Below, in pieces: positions 10,906 to 25,000 of a stretch of DNA of 64,000 bases. The first letter of the stretch is position 1; each line of letters opens with the position of its first letter. Position numbers and translations under genes: made by a program. The DNA is from Drosophila pseudoobscura (taxonomy: Eukaryota > Arthropoda > Insecta > Diptera > Drosophilidae): assembly GCF_009870125.1 (NCBI RefSeq), contig NC_046683.1, positions 13,649,001 to 13,713,000 on the forward strand. The letters run 5' to 3'. The notes beneath the pieces are model-generated. The model saw only the letters and a program-made list of their open reading frames with translations, did not search any database and was not told the DNA's origin.

Positions 10906-13900
10906 CTGCAATAGAGAGAGAGAGATGTAGAGAAAGTCCATGAGTGACCTTGAAAATGTATTGTTCATTGGAGAGGAAAATGTGTCGTGTCGTGTCGTGG
11001 TCCTCCCCCCCCCCCCCCCCTCCCCGCTGGCCGTTCCCTTCAACTTTTCACACGCTGAAAATACATGCTAAAAATAATATCCGAAAAGCTGGGGCGTGTG
11101 AAATCAATCAATGTTCAGAGACGCCAAAGAACCCCCCGAAAGAAGAGAACAGGAAAGAAACCCAACAGCCCACGCACTTCGGCGTCCGAGAATCTAAGAA
11201 TCGGAGAATCTCAGAATAGTATTCGCGAGCGTACTTTTCTGTCGGTCTCGATGGTAGATTAATGACGATTTATATGCCGGCAATCCGTTGAAATCATTAA
11301 AATATTATGCACAAATTCATTTCGAAATTAGAAATCCGTAATTAGTCGAGCTTTAACGAGTGCTGCTGCTGCAGCAGCAACAGTATGGATCGATGGCTAT
11401 ATTCGGACGCAATGTCCGATGTACGATGTCCAATGTCCGAGAGCGAGAGACGTTAAATCAATTAGGCATGAAAACATTTATAGACATTCGTCAGCAACGG
11501 CAACAGCGACGGCGACTCTAGGATTGGGTGTGGATGTGGAGTGGGGTTCGGACCGATAGAAGGTGCCATAATGTGTGTTTTTTTTTTTCATGCAAACCCT
11601 TTTTTTTCGTTTTCTTAATTAATGTCAATCCTCATTAGCAGTTAGCAGACTTGTACACTGCAATTTGCGTCACTTCATTTCACTCGAGCTTCGGTCCTTC
11701 TCGCACTCATTGTCCACACTTGCAATTCCTTTCCATTTCCAGCAGCCAACAACAATGCAAACGCTTTGGAGTGGTTCGCTTTTTTGTGTCGTTTTCTGTT
11801 CCTTGGGCGACATGATCGTTCGTGCCGGGCAACGAGACGACACCTCGTTTCATATTACGCGAGCTTCGGTTTGCTCTTCTTCCCACGCAGTGCACACGCT
11901 TGGAATTCCACTACTTCGCTCTCTCAGCAGCAGCAGCAAAAATGCGAGCGCAGGGCAGGTAGTCACACTTTGTTGTTGTTGCTGCCATTTATTTTCACGA
12001 ACTTTGCACAGACACTCCTGCAATTCGTCTCTCTCTCTCTCTCTCTGCGGGCAATTCTTGTCATCATTTATCTATTGCTCTCTATCAGCAGCAACGCATG
12101 GGAGTCGGTTGTTGTTTGTTGTTCATTGGTGGACACGATCGATCGTGTTGGTAAACGGTGCACCTCTTACCGACTTGTGCTCTCCCTCCCGCAACTCCTG
12201 CGCTCTCTGCTCATTTGCTCTCTCAGCAACAACAACAACAATGCGTCCAATGCGTCGGCTGGAGACTGGAAGCCCTTTGAGGAAATGCATTTGCAAATGC
12301 ATTGTACAATAGGGCGGGAATTAACGGGATTTGACTTTGCTGACTAGATTCCTTGTCCCCCTTGCCCACCCCCCACCCCCACAAACTTATGTATATTACA
12401 AAAGAGAATGCCCGAGAACTCAAAAGCAATACACGAGTATACATGATCTATTGAAGATCTACTTTGGATTTTCTCCTCATGATCTTTGGATGAGCTACTG
12501 AATGTCAACAGATGATCTCATAAGTATCATAAGTACATAGATCTGCCCCATCAGCAGATCCCAAGCAGATAGGGGTACAACGAACTGCCGTGAGAGGATT
12601 ATTGATCCCCCCGCGTATTCGTTTGTGGCTTGTGTTTGCTCCCCCAAAAACTCACCCAACACTTGAGTACTCATCGACCATACGAATAACAAGAACAAGA
12701 TGAATACAATGAATGTATTCGAATACGTGTAGAAGTACATACATATGTACATAGAACCCTGCCTGGGTATTTGAACAGTTGCAGCCACCATCCGGACAAT
12801 TAGATGTCAACAAATATACATATGGTACTATAGCGATGGTTGTATATTTTTGTATTTCAACTTCAGATCTTTCATTCATTCAGTGAGTGTCATGCCGTCA
12901 CTCAAATGTGAGATGTCTGGATGTCTGATGATTCGTTGGATTATTTTTCGTTGTGTATTTGTTTGAGGGGCTGCTTGTTTGTTTTTGGAGGCGAAACATT
13001 TAATATTTTTTCAATGCTGATGTGTGGTGTGCGCATTTGTCGAATTTGCATTTATCGCAGCGACAATTACAAATATAATGAGACGTGAATATTTTCGCAA
13101 AATATTGTCGAAAACCCATGGCTCCAATGTTCCAAAAAAAACAAAAAAAAAAAAAAACTAAATTCTATTTTAAGCACGAGGCAAGGCACACAGAGGCTTT
13201 TCAGAGAGTTATGCAAGCGCAGGAAAATTCAAATGCGAAATTTTCTTTTTTGCCCAATAAATTGGTTGAATGAATATTTACTGCCTGTTCCCCCCAGCGA
13301 GCACTTTGTGCGAGTGCGAGTGCTCAATGATTGATGAGAATCGAAAATAAATCGAATGAAAAGATTGCCGTCGTAGAAGGAGCACTTTCCACAGTCTTTT
13401 GGCTGTCTCTTGGGGATCATCTCATCTTTAAGTCCACACGCCCACAAAAGAGATCTCTCTCTCTCTCTCTCTCTTTCTCAGGTTTTCTTTTTGGGTGCAA
13501 AAACATGACATTTTACTTGTGTGTTTTCCGCTTGTTTTTGTTTTTGTTTTTTTTTTTTTGTTTCGCCTGATGGACAGTCACCCAAGCATTCCCCGCATCC
13601 TCCTACGACGACAAAACCACTCGAAAGAGTACAGAGTCCAAAGATGTTCTCTGCCAAAGATACAACGCCCATTCACGCCCTCCCACTAAAGGGGCGGGGC
13701 AGCGGTTAAGTTCATTGTCAATCAAATGGGAAGGGCAAAGTTAGGAGCTCTAAAAGCCTTGTCTTTCGACTTTTGGATACTCCTTAAACAGTTTTTAGTG
13801 GAATTCTTTGGGGCTGCAGCAATCTTTCGTCCAGTCAAGATAATTCTTGGCATTTAACTAGATCTTATCTTTATACACGGTTCTGATGAGGCTTTTTCTA

Positions 13901-16700
13901 TCCTTAAAGGGATTACCTTTACCATTATCTATCAGTTCTGGTATATCCACCCTCGACTATATTTTACATGTACATCTGTACATATATCCATATTTTTTTA
14001 AATCTATCTCTTACTTATATTTTTGTATTTATCATATTATAATTGTATCTATCATTTATCTATCTTAATGTATTATTTTTCTATCCCTATTTATCATTCT
14101 TATAACACGATTTATATTTTTTCTAACTATCAAACTTGTATCTATCTGTAAATGTATTTATCTTTAATAATGTTGTATTTTTTTAATGAAAATATATCTT
14201 TATGAACTGTGAATCCATTAACTATCTTATATTATATCTTATATTTATCTATAATTTATTTATTTAAGATTTACATAAATCTTTATGTATCAATTATTCT
14301 TTAAGCTCCGTTTCCCCTTAGCCACATCATACCCCTCAAATCCATCACCCCACAAATACAGGGTATACAAAATGCACATCGAATTTTCAGTGCGATTTCT
14401 CGTTAGAGAATGTTTGCTCTTTAAATGATTTTTCCATCAATGCTCTCCATCAATTGGCGGCAATTAAGTTTGCAACACTTTTGATGGATTTTGCATTTAA
14501 TCAACATCATCGTCATCAGTATCATCATCATCATCATGATCATCATTGACAGAGCATCATCATCTTTTGGCTCTCATTCATCATCGTTTTCCCATATAAT
14601 CAATCAAATTTTCAATTTCCAATTTTCGCTTTCGTCGTTCGTCTGGCGCCCGACAAACAAATTAAGAAAAAGCCATAGAAAAACTAATGCAAAAAGTAAA
14701 AGCAACTAAACAGTCGTGAAAAATGACGCAAACACAGAAAATATTTAGCAAAAAAAAAAAAAAACACAAGAAAATGGGAAAAATGTATATATAGAAACGA
14801 CAAACATATGAAAAGGTTTTTATGGCCCTCCACTAGAGGAATGCGAGGGATTTTCATTTCAAGTTTTTCCAAGGAGAAAAAGCTTCACGTCATTTCTTTG
14901 TACAAGATTGGAGCGGAAAACCTTTTGGGTAATTGGTATTTTTATAGAGGTGTTTACCCAAAACTAAAGGCACTAAAATCACAACTAAAACCCTTAATAA
15001 CAAATAAGCCATAGAAAATGTGTCATAGCATAGGGGCCATCTGTTGTTATAAGGACAGATTTACACGTTAAAGGCATACAAAGTACTCTTCCCACTATAG
15101 GGTTGTCAAAAGTGAAGGATTTGAGAAAGAAATGTATATACAGTGATGGATGAACGTATGCTCTCCAATGAGGGCTCTCAATGTTTCCATAGGCGAAAGG
15201 ATACTTTTTAAACATTGAAGTATATTTTTGAGAGGCCAAAGACACCAAAGACTTGATAATTAAAAGCTATTCTATGACGTCAGTTTTTATTACTCGCCTG
15301 TTGACAGAAGGCCCCCTCTATGATCCCTCTCTGACCGTGGCCCCTTGCCCCTTGCTACTCACTCGCTTGGGCAGCTGAGTTCAACACAATACACAGCATC
15401 TGGCGAGGCGCAAGATCGGTCCAAAAAACAAAGTATCCCCAGTCTTTGGCTACAAGACGGTCCCCAGGAATCGAAAACAATATACATTGCTTGTGCATGA
15501 CACAGAAAATGATGCTTGGTGCTAGAGGCGAAGGCTAACCCAACAAAGATTTGAAGTACCGGCTACCCACGCGTCCGTGTTTAAAGGCATGGATTTTGTT
15601 CATGATAACATGTTTTGGTATTTCAGTGGTCTCCGAATATTATTCGGCATATCGTAGCTAGCTTACGAAATTCCTTAAGAATGGCTTCGAAAAAGAAAGT
15701 AAAACCCCCTTAAAACCCTTAGATATCTGTCCAAACGGCAAAGAACTTTTACAGATTTTTTTATCCCCAATCCTTAATGGTTTCCACTTTCCCATCCATT
15801 GGTCATTCGCCTCCACTCCACCCACAGCTTCGATCAATCATACATAAATATTCACAGCAGCAGACCAGACCCAGAAAACCCAGCGAATATTTGTGTACTG
15901 GCAAAATTCTTGTGCACATCCGTAAACACAATTTTCGCTTTAGGAAAATTCTATTAAGAGGAAAATGTAGTTTCCGCAATAGCGTTTTCCCTTTAGATTT
16001 TTTTTTTTTTTTTTGTAATCTCTATCCATCGGCAGCCCCAGAAGCCAACAGAATCGTTTGTGAAGCGGTCCAAAAACTAATTATATTTTGTATCTTTGTA
16101 TCTGTACATGATATACACATGTATCTACAGGCCATCCATCCATCCACATCCCCCAGAGCAGACAGCAATCGCCCACAATGAGCCCCTTTTTGTGGCATCA
16201 ATGGGGGAGAAGACAAAATCAATTAGCGGATCCGTTGCGGATATTTTTGCCATCCACTTCAAAAAGAGTCTACAAATAATTTGATTACCGAGTATCTCTC
16301 TCTCTGCATCTCCCTTCTTGCTTTTCCCATTGGGGTTTTCTCTGCTTTTCACACCCTTTTCTTTTTTGGTTGTCATTTAACGTAGGACATCAGCTTTTGG
16401 GGGGGGGCGAATGCGGGTGGACACAGAATGTGTCCTGCAACCAAATTGACCCACGAAAATGGGCAAAAATTTGAACATCAGGCTGGGAGAAGGGCTTCGG
16501 CGACTGGCGCCACACAAAAATGTTGTGTCGCGCCAAAGGAAGTCGCACATGTGCGAGCCCCCGCCCCCGTTCCACATCACATATCCGGCCCTCATCATTT
16601 TTTGGGGCATAGCCTGTATGTGTGTGCTTGGGTATGGGTATGGATATGGATATGGATATCCAGGCGAATGGCATGGACGTGGCAAATACCCCGTAGAGTC
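10906..16700. other. Gene-free upstream region of rut, proximal part
   Basis: No conserved coding sequence is seen. Contents: a C17 homopolymer near 11,007-11,023, the dispersed repeat at 11,640-12,260, homopolymer and CT-rich tracts, a TATC/ATCT-rich low-complexity stretch near 13,900-14,290, (CAT)n near 14,505-14,545 and TATGGA repeats near 16,630-16,660. It is most likely rut 5' intron, given the Motif 1 promoter at 40.92 kb. Confidence 0.4.
11640..12260 (+). repeat. Dispersed repeat R1, copy a (with a second degenerate unit)
   Basis: It shares ordered blocks with the reverse complement of 34,730-35,090: CACACTTGCAATTC, ATCGTT-GTG-CGG, GACGACACC, GAGCTTCGGTTTG, TCTCTCAGCAGCAGCA followed by AATGCG, then TTTGTTGTTG and CACG plus CTTTGCACA. 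A second weaker unit follows within 12,120-12,250 (CACGATCGATCGTGTTGG up to CTCTCTCAGCAACAACAACA, then AATGCG). No terminal repeats or coding capacity are recognised, so the class is unknown. Confidence 0.55.
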
Positions 16701-16739
16701 GTCACAGCAGAATGAGAAATTCTTGTAGATTCTAGATTC

Positions 16740-17090
16740 ATGTAGATATCATGTGGTTTGTGTGTAGACTGCAGTCAATTGCGTTTGATAGCATGTGGAT
16801 TGAGTGTGGATTGCATGTGGATTGCATGTGGATTACATGTGGATTACATGTGTATTGTATGTGGATTGCATGTGGATTGCACGTGATTTACGTGTGGATT
16901 GCGTGTAGATTGTGCATGTGCATGCACATGTGTATTTATGTGTATTCGGTGTGGATAGTATGTGGATTGTATGCAGACTGTGATCAATTCCGTTGGAATA
17001 TCATGTATTTGGATGGTAGTTGTGGATTGTATGTGGATTAAGTGTGGATCGGATTAGTATGTGGATTGTATGGGGACTGTATGTGGATGG
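16740..17090 (+). repeat. Minisatellite, unit about 10-12 bp (ATGTGGATTGC-like)
   Basis: Tandem imperfect copies of ATGTGGATTGC / ATGTGGATTACATG / GTGTGGATTGCG run through this interval, interrupted by related CATGTGCATGCACATG words. The reading frame it opens (Cys-Gly-Leu-His repeats) is a by-product of the repeat. Confidence 0.75.
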
Positions 17091-17325
17091 TGGATCTTAA
17101 GCGGGGGGATAGGAGAAGAGAGCGTTCTAAAGGTAAGGAATAGTGCACAAGAAATCTACGAATCATACGGGGATTTTGTACCATAGGGATCTCTATATGG
17201 AGGGAAATCCATAAAAACTAAACGCCCCGAAATTCTACAGAAAATACGCATAAACTATGGGGATTCCTTTCATCCGCCGTTAAAAATTATTTTTCATTAA
17301 TTTTTTCTTAATTTTACATTAAAAA

Positions 17326-17652
17326 TTATAATGTTTGGGGATTGTCTTCCGATGTAGATGAAGCCGCTGCCTCGAGACTCGCCTTCAACTGCTGCATGAT
17401 CTTAGTCACACTAGCCATGGCTTTGTTTAGCTCCTTAATTTGGCTCTCCATCATTTTTTTTGTCTCTTTAATTTCCTGGAGTATATCGTCAAGCGACTTG
17501 GTTTCCTCGAATATAGCCATTATAGCCATTGAAGAACCCCACGAATCTCGTATCTGAATCTGACCAAAAAATTCTCTTCCGTCGTCTTGATTTTTATTCT
17601 TTTGTTTCTTAGCAGTAGGAAATCTTAAATAAAGATTTATGTATCTTATTAT
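17326..17652 (-). CDS. Candidate orphan exon encoding a short coiled-coil protein
   Basis: The minus strand is open for 108 codons from a strong acceptor (TTTCTTTTTTTATAG ending at 17653) to a TAA at 17326. A basic segment with KKQKNKNQDD comes first. A heptad-like helix follows: EETKSLDDILQEIKETKKMM, ESQIKELNKAMASVTKIMQQ, then LKASLEAAASS. An internal start would be at 17529, giving 67 residues, and the nearby second ATG has the better context. The coding-like composition contrasts with the very AT-rich flanks. I do not recognise the family. It sits just downstream of a DINE element, so it could be a lineage-specific gene, a transposon-borne fragment or a chance frame. Confidence 0.35.
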   Translation of the reverse strand: MIRYINLYLRFPTAKKQKNKNQDDGREFFGQIQIRDSWGSSMAIMAIFEETKSLDDILQEIKETKKMMESQIKELNKAMASVTKIMQQLKASLEAAASSTSEDNPQTL

Positions 17653-17904
17653 CTATAAAAAAAGAAATAAAACTATTAATAAAAATAAGATACAAAATAT
17701 ATAACAAATTTCATAAAAAATAAATACAAACTATAACAGAAAGTTTCATTATATTTTTTTTTTAATTTTATTTGATTTTTTTTTAGTACAAAAAAATATA
17801 GCAACAAATAATTTTGAAAATACATTAAAGAAACCGAATAAAATGAAGGTAACAAAAATATATTATGTATAGTATAAGAACAAAAAAAAAACAAAGCACA
17901 GTTT

Positions 17905-18569
17905 AAAAAAAACGAGGGGGAACGTTGTGAGTTGCTGCGGAGACCGCAACTCTACATTTATACCCGATACCAAGGCAGTACGGCTCTCCTCCGGCAGACG
18001 GCGCTAATATTAAACGACACGACAAAGAGTGCGTGCGAGAGAGACAGAAAATCAGTCTGAGCGTGTCTTACTATTTCTTACTTTTGGCTATAATTATAAT
18101 CCGATCTGCTTCAGATTCGGCAATCTGATAGATATGATCATTATCTATGATTCTGCGTTTTTAGTTTTCTCGAATGTGCAATATTGTGGAAGCAACAGAT
18201 TTTCGTCCTTTGTGGGGGCGGATGGGGGTGGGGCGAAATTCTGAGATATACGTTTTATAATGAGATCTAACAGGAGTGCGGATACTAAATTTGGTTACTC
18301 TAGCCTAAATAGTCTCTGAGATTAGTGAATATCCCCAGATTTTCGTCCTTTGCGGGGGCGGAAGGGGGTGTGGCGAAATTTTGACACAAAACGGTCAAGG
18401 TCCGATATCACAGGAGTGTGGATACCAAATTTGGTTGCCCTGGCTCTTATAGGTTCTGAGATCCTTGAACTCATATTTTGCAATTGGCAAAACCGACTAT
18501 GAAACCTGTGTGTTAGAGAGAGACAGAGCGAGAAATACCCAATACTCATTTTGAGTATCGGGTATAAAA
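17905..18569. mobile_element. DINE-1/mini-me-type Helitron-like element, short copy
   Basis: Begins AACGAGGGGGAACGTTGTGA and shares long stretches with the element at 38,230-39,382, including AACGACACGACAAAGAGTGC and the ATTTTCGTCCTTTG modules. It ends in a hairpin ATACTCATTTTGAGTAT followed by CGGGTATAAAA. Near the 5' end TATACCCGATAC forms an inverted match to the terminal GTATCGGGTATA. It is non-autonomous, with no coding sequence. A 3' hairpin is typical of Helitron-like DINE-1 elements. Confidence 0.8.
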
Positions 18570-21409
18570 ATCCCACACAGCCCCATATACCCTCCGTACA
18601 CAGTGCAAGGTGCAGGGTGCCGAATGCAGGTAGGGACCATGATGTCATTGGCTGCTCTCTTGGGGGAGTGTTAGTCCGAGGATAAACCTCCGAACCTAAA
18701 GCAACAACAAACAGAAATACACCGAGTAAATAGTCGCAGTCGAATAGATGCATCTGCCGTGTATTTCTTTACTGATTTCCTATGGATGCGGATGCGGCGA
18801 GTATCTCCATAATCTCTGCCATTGCTTTATACGCTCCTTCCCTTTCGCCCCCCCCCCCCCCCTCTTCTTATCAGACAATGAATATACTTTAGGAGCTACT
18901 TCTTCCACTTTTTTGGGGCGACTGTCGCGGGGGATGGTGTTGCAGGTGTCTGTTATCTGTTCTGGGCCTCTATTTGCACCGACTCTGTGGCTGTGCCGCT
19001 ACTATTTCTCTGCAGTGCAATGCACCGGCACACCTGATACGATACACACACTGCACTGCACTCCACGCCACTCCTCCTCCTCCTCTGACTTTCTATATAC
19101 CATAAACCTCTTGAACACTCGGAGAAAAATACCACCCAAAGTCAGAAAATGTTTTACAGATGATTTTAGGATAAGCTTCCTTGAATTCCTTGGAACCCTA
19201 TTTCCTTCCTTATTTCAATCTTTAGATTTCTCCCCTTCTCCTCTCTTTTTCCAGTGCCTCTCTCGTAGTTTTCTTTCAGTGTAAAAGTACCCCCCATGGC
19301 CAGTCAGCGATGATCCAGCCATCGTTTCAGGAGGTCGCTCGATTCTTTGGCGATTCGCTTGGGTATTTTTTATGGCATTTATTTGCGGCTAATTGAACGC
19401 ACTAAAATACTGCGAAAAATCCGTATCGAAATCCGAAGTACGAATATCAGCAAAACGCATTGGGAATATGTAAAAATCGTAGGACAAGTGGCGCGTATCG
19501 CGTATCGAATGGAACACGAACACGAAACGAACGTGTGGCTTTGCATCCGCAATGAATGAATGATTGAATGAGTGGAGGGGCATGCAATGGAGGGGCATCG
19601 AATGGAGGGGCATGGAATGAAGGAAGACGGTTTTGAGGGTCTTCGGCTGCTGATTGAACGAACGATTGAGGGGGCGGGGGGGCAACGAAAGCAGCTGAAG
19701 GCAAGGGCCATGGGGCATGCAAATTACCCAGAAAGGCCATCGCACACACACACACACACACACACTAAATAAAATCAATAAAAAAAATGTATTTTTAACA
19801 CATTCCTCCTGCTCCGTATTACGAGGGTGCGGGGAGGGTCATCAATGGGTTAATCGTGCGTGAATGATTTTCCTTTTCGGTAGGGAATAAAAATAAAGAA
19901 TAAAACTATCGATGCAGGAAATCACCTGCAGGCCAATTCAGATAATAGATCCCCCAGCACTTCACGAAAGGTGCGACCCATGAAGAGCAGGCCAGGGCCA
20001 GGGGCAGACCTGCAAGGGGCAGCGTCGGACCGAGGCGTAGGCCAGGAGGAACACCTTCCTCCTGAATGGTGTGGTCTCCCTGTAGGGGGTGTGGTCCAGC
20101 CTCCTTTTGGACACTGAATTCTTCAAATTCAATATACTATATCTATACCTTGTCTTTCCATATATATGTACATTGAGAACATCTCCTATATGGTGGCGTT
20201 CCCCCACAAGACACGCATGACAGCCAATGATTCTCAAGGTAAGTGCCACGCCTTGTGAATGACAGTTCCATTGGGTGGGGGACTGTCTGTCTGTCCCGTC
20301 CAATGCCTCCATTAAATGTGGGGGAAGCCGCGTGTCAGAGATCTTTAGAAGATCGGTTGAAACACCTCCGTTGTCTTAAGGAATTATCATCCAAAGGCCA
20401 TGTCATACAAATATTGTATTTACAATATTCATTAGAGAAAATACTAAATACATTTGGGTGTGTGTAAAAATACGACTTAAGGGGAACATATATGATGATG
20501 CATAATCGATAGAGATCATTGAATTTACAATGTTTTCATTGGGGAACATCAAAGAACACTTTATATTTGTAATATTTCAGATTTAAGCACCCTAGAAGAT
20601 GTGATCTTTGAACACTTTTAAATGAATCCAAAGATCGTTTAATGTAAGAACTTTAGACCCCATTCAAAGATCGTTTAATTTGAATCGTTTTTCCTATCAT
20701 TATTTCACAATATATATAGTACATATATGTATATATGGACTACAAACGGAAGTTGCATGATCTATCATCGATGCGGTAACATCAAGAAAACCAATTTGAA
20801 AACCTAATGGCACTCGGCGGTACTCTCGGTATCGTGTGTACCCTATAATCATGGTAGTGGGGGGGGGGGGGGAAGGGGAAAGGCTAAACGATAATCGCAA
20901 CGACAAATAGCAAACAACTGTAATTTGTGGGTCTCTTAAAGACGTGTATTTTGCTGCTGACGACAGGCGTACCCTTCTCTCTCCATTCTCCTTCTTCTCC
21001 CTCTCTCCCTCTCTCCCTCACTTTCTCTCTAAATCTCTAAGCGATGTCATAACCCCCTGAGCGGGAGGGAACGAGAGTCAATACGACAACGCTATGTGGC
21101 ATCATCGCATTAAAATGTACGACGCCATCCATGTGGCGTCCCATTAAAAAAGGGGCAGAACAGTTATTATTAGTAAACCATGTAATCCATGATACTTATT
21201 CGACGACTCATAGACGTGCTGATGGATTGCACAAAAGAGCGTAGAGTGGGGGAAGAGAAGGAGAAGGTGGAAAAGGGGTTCTTAGGGGTTCTCTCGGTTT
21301 CATCTCTGTCTAGTTTTTTAGCTCCTTCTTCTAGGGCCATCTTTTTGGAGCTCATATGTCTCCCTCCTGCCATTTTTATGGAGTTTTCTCAAAATTTTAG
21401 CTTGTCAAA

Positions 21410-22080
21410 TGATTTTTTTGTTTGGTATTTATGGTATTTTTGCACTTATTTTGATGTATTTTCTGGTATTTTAATAATACTTGTTTGGTATTTGCATGGT
21501 ATTTTACGGTATTCTGTTAATGTATATAATTTTATGATATATTTTGGGATTTTTATAGCATTTCCTAGGGGTATCAGATTTGTGATGAAAGTATATATTT
21601 TTCATATATTTTAATGATATATTTTAATGGTTTGTTTCTAGTATTTATGGTATTTAATAGTAGTATTTTCTTGATATTTTTCATATAATTGTATGGTATT
21701 TTAATGGTTTTTTCTAGTATTTTTATAGTATATTTCTGGAATTTAATGGTAGTATGTTTATGATATATTTCTAGTATTTTTATAGTATATTTCTAGTATT
21801 TTAATAGTATATTTCTAGTATTTTTATAGTATATTTCTGGTATTTAATAGTAGTATGTTTATGAGATATTTATAGTATTTTTATAGTATGTTTCTGGTAT
21901 TTAATATTATTATGTTTATGATATATTTCTAGTATTTTTATAGAATATTTCTGGTATTTAATGGTAGTATGTTTATAATATTTTTCTACTATTTTTTTAA
22001 TATATTTCTGGTATATTTCTGGTATTTTTATAGTATATTAGTGGTATTTTTGTGTGTATATTTCTTGTATTTTTATAGTA
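21410..22080 (+). repeat. GGTATTTTTATAGTATATTTCT tract
   Basis: About 650 bases are composed almost entirely of variants of GTATTTTTATAGTATATTTC and TGGTATTTAATAGTAGTATG, all in the same orientation. This behaves like an expanded cryptic minisatellite of roughly 12-24 bp. The same word recurs in several other blocks of this window. Confidence 0.75.
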
Positions 22081-25000
22081 AACCCAGGCAATGAGGAAGG
22101 CGAGTATAAGAGGGAACATTGAGACGCAAACTGCAGCCCTTTCGCTCGTTTTGTGGTAACATCTGTGGCTGTTCCATCTGCGGGCCGCTTTGTAGCTGCC
22201 CCTCTGATGTGCGTTGCCCTCTCAAATGCAGGGCACGCAAACAGAAGACTGGAAAACCGATGCCCATCCAGCAGCTACCTGCCTGATGGACAGCGCGGGG
22301 CGTGTGAGCAGCACTCTCTGTGGGGGTCAACGAGGGGCCCATAATGAATATTAAATATTTGCTATTTCCAATGAAAAACACAAAAATATCAATAAACAAA
22401 GCCCACAACAAACCCGAAGTAAAGGCTAACACAATGGCATTTAATACCCAAAAAATTTCCATGGAATATTAGCTTTAAATTTCGAGATACAATAAGAGAG
22501 ATTATGGATAATCGATAGACATTTAAAAGTGAACAAAATAATGTATTCACATAGCTTTCTATCCCCATTTCGATGGCTGTACATATTGTGGAAAATCTAT
22601 TAAGAGATCTATCAAAAGTTCAAAAAACATTCTTGGAAAATAATTAAACGATTCATCAAGGAATTTGCAAGACAATTCCGCGAAATGATTTATGCGGAGA
22701 GTCGATTGATTGGACATCCACTTCCATCATCAACAGATTGAGTGCCCCATCCACCATCGTCCATCGAGCATCTTGCCCCTTCCATGGGGCATCTCTGGAC
22801 ACACGAGCCACCATCTGTGGACACTTCTTTTTCCATCTTCAGTCCACAAACTTGTCAGCGCCTTTCACTCAAATGTACGGAATTTTTAAATGGCAGCAAA
22901 AAACAGAAACGAAAGAAAATCAGGGGGATGACAGAAATAAGAAAAAACCAAGAAAGAAAAGGAAAGAAAAAGAAACAAAACCCAAAGAAAAATAGAGAAA
23001 AAATAGCAACAGAAAATGGTGAAAAAAGTGCCAGAAGCTAAATGCAAGAAAAATATGAATTCCGATTGTCATTTGACTTTGTCCTTAGAATAATTTGAAA
23101 CAGAAATAACACAACAAAAAAAAAACAAATAAAGCGACAAGAACAGCGATGAAGAAGGACAAGAAAACAAGGAAGTAAGCAGACAAAAAACCCAGGAAAG
23201 ACAGAAAGAAAAAACCACCATTGGATTCGGTGAATATTCTTCTTTTAAAAAACTTCGGTTTCTATGGTTTTTCCTATTTGTAACACTGGAGATTAATAGT
23301 ATATTTCTTTGGTATTTTTGTGTCGTTCTACGCTCTTTTTATGGAACGGAATTTTCCTTAAATTTTTCTGGTACTTTCAAATAGTTTTAGTATTTTTTAC
23401 AGTATTTCTGGAATTTGTACGCTATTATTCAATATTTTTATGGTATTTTATTTTATATTACCGACATTTTGTGTTTATTTTTTTCTGGTTTTTTATCCTA
23501 TTGATATGAGCAATATTACATTTTGTTAATATTTTATTATACAACTATAGTATTTGCTAGGTATTTTAATGAAATATTCCGGTATTTTCATAGTATTTTA
23601 TAATATAGAGTATTTCATATATTGGTGGTATTTTTTTCAGATATTTACCGACATTTTGTGGTGATTTTATTGATTTTTTTCTAGTATTTTTTTCTATAGG
23701 TATGAGAAATATTGAATTTTTTTTAATCAGATATGTATGGTATTCTATTTTCCTGTATTTTCGTGGTATTTTTATGGTATTTTCTTACATTTTGTATGGT
23801 GTTTATAAGGTACTTGGTATATGGTATTTTCTGTAGTATTTTTCTGGAATGTGTGGATGATACCCGCCCTCCCCAAAGAGTGTCAAAATAATGAAAACGT
23901 CACAAAAGCGAAAAGAAGCCAGAGGATATGTTGCTTGCGTTTTAGAAGGAAAGGATGGATGGGTGGATGGGTGGAGGGGGGATGGCAATGAAAAAGGATT
24001 CCCCGCTGGTTGACATTTCGACTGTTTTCCATTGTGGTCCTTGAACTTGAGAATGCCAGAGCAGCTCCTGCCGGACTCCGCCAGAGAGAAAAGAGAAGAT
24101 AAAGCCCGGGGGGCATGCCACGGAATGACCAGTCGCCAATTCGGAATCCCCCGGAATGGTTTTTATCTCAAAAGGAACACTCGAAAAGCCGCCCCCATGC
24201 TCTATGCCACAAGCCGCACACACGCACACACTGAGGCAAGTGTTGTGGGTTGTTGAACCAGTTATGCCGAGTGTATGCCACATGCCGCATGAATTGCAGT
24301 TGTCTCTGGGAGTGCAGCGACCCAGCAGCAGCAGGAAACAGCCGCCAGTTATGCGGCAAAGTGTCCTTTCCTCTTGGAAACATTCTAAACAGCACGGACA
24401 CGGACACGGACACGGACACGTGCTCCACCTGCCACACTAGAGAGGAGGGTACACCACTTGAGGCACTTTATAAGCGGTGCTGATGACCCTTTCGTGGCGG
24501 CTTTGCAGTCCATCCTTTTGGGTGGCTTACAGAAAGCCCTTTTTATGGGCGCCTGCTGCCGAGCCCCAACCCCCATCCCCCCAAGGATTTGTTGCTCCGC
24601 ATTTTAAAATGCAATGAAATGCTCATAAAATGGTTCATACCTGAAAATACTGGAAATAGAGAAACTTTATGCCGCAGGAGCATTCGAAACAAATGTATCC
24701 TTTCGTTTATGGGAAAATTCGACTTTGGATACACAAAAAAAAAGGATTTAGTCAAATTTAGCTCCTAAAAAGCTTGCAACAAATCATTTTGTTTTTTTTT
24801 TTCTTCTAATATTTACAGTATTTTTTTTTGTTCATTTTGGTATTTTAAAGTATTTTTTTGTGCTATAGTGTTACTTTTCGATATCTAGTATTTTTATAGT
24901 ATTTTCTGCTATTAACTGTATTTTAATAGTATTTTCTGATATCTATGGTATTTTAATAATGTTTTATGGTTTTTTTTTTCCTATATTTTAAGGTATTTTG

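Noticed and set aside
11665..12347. Two overlapping plus-strand frames of about 200 codons
   Set aside because: They lie across the dispersed repeat R1 and consist of Ser/Leu/Cys runs from CT- and CAG-rich DNA. The second copy of the repeat does not preserve either frame.
16751..17041. Open frame with Cys-Gly-Leu-His repeats
   Set aside because: Created by the ATGTGGATTGC minisatellite; no other coding sign.
22073..22462. GC-richer island with a minus-strand frame
   Set aside because: No start, domain or splice signal convincing enough for a gene; it may be conserved noncoding DNA but this cannot be judged from one sequence.
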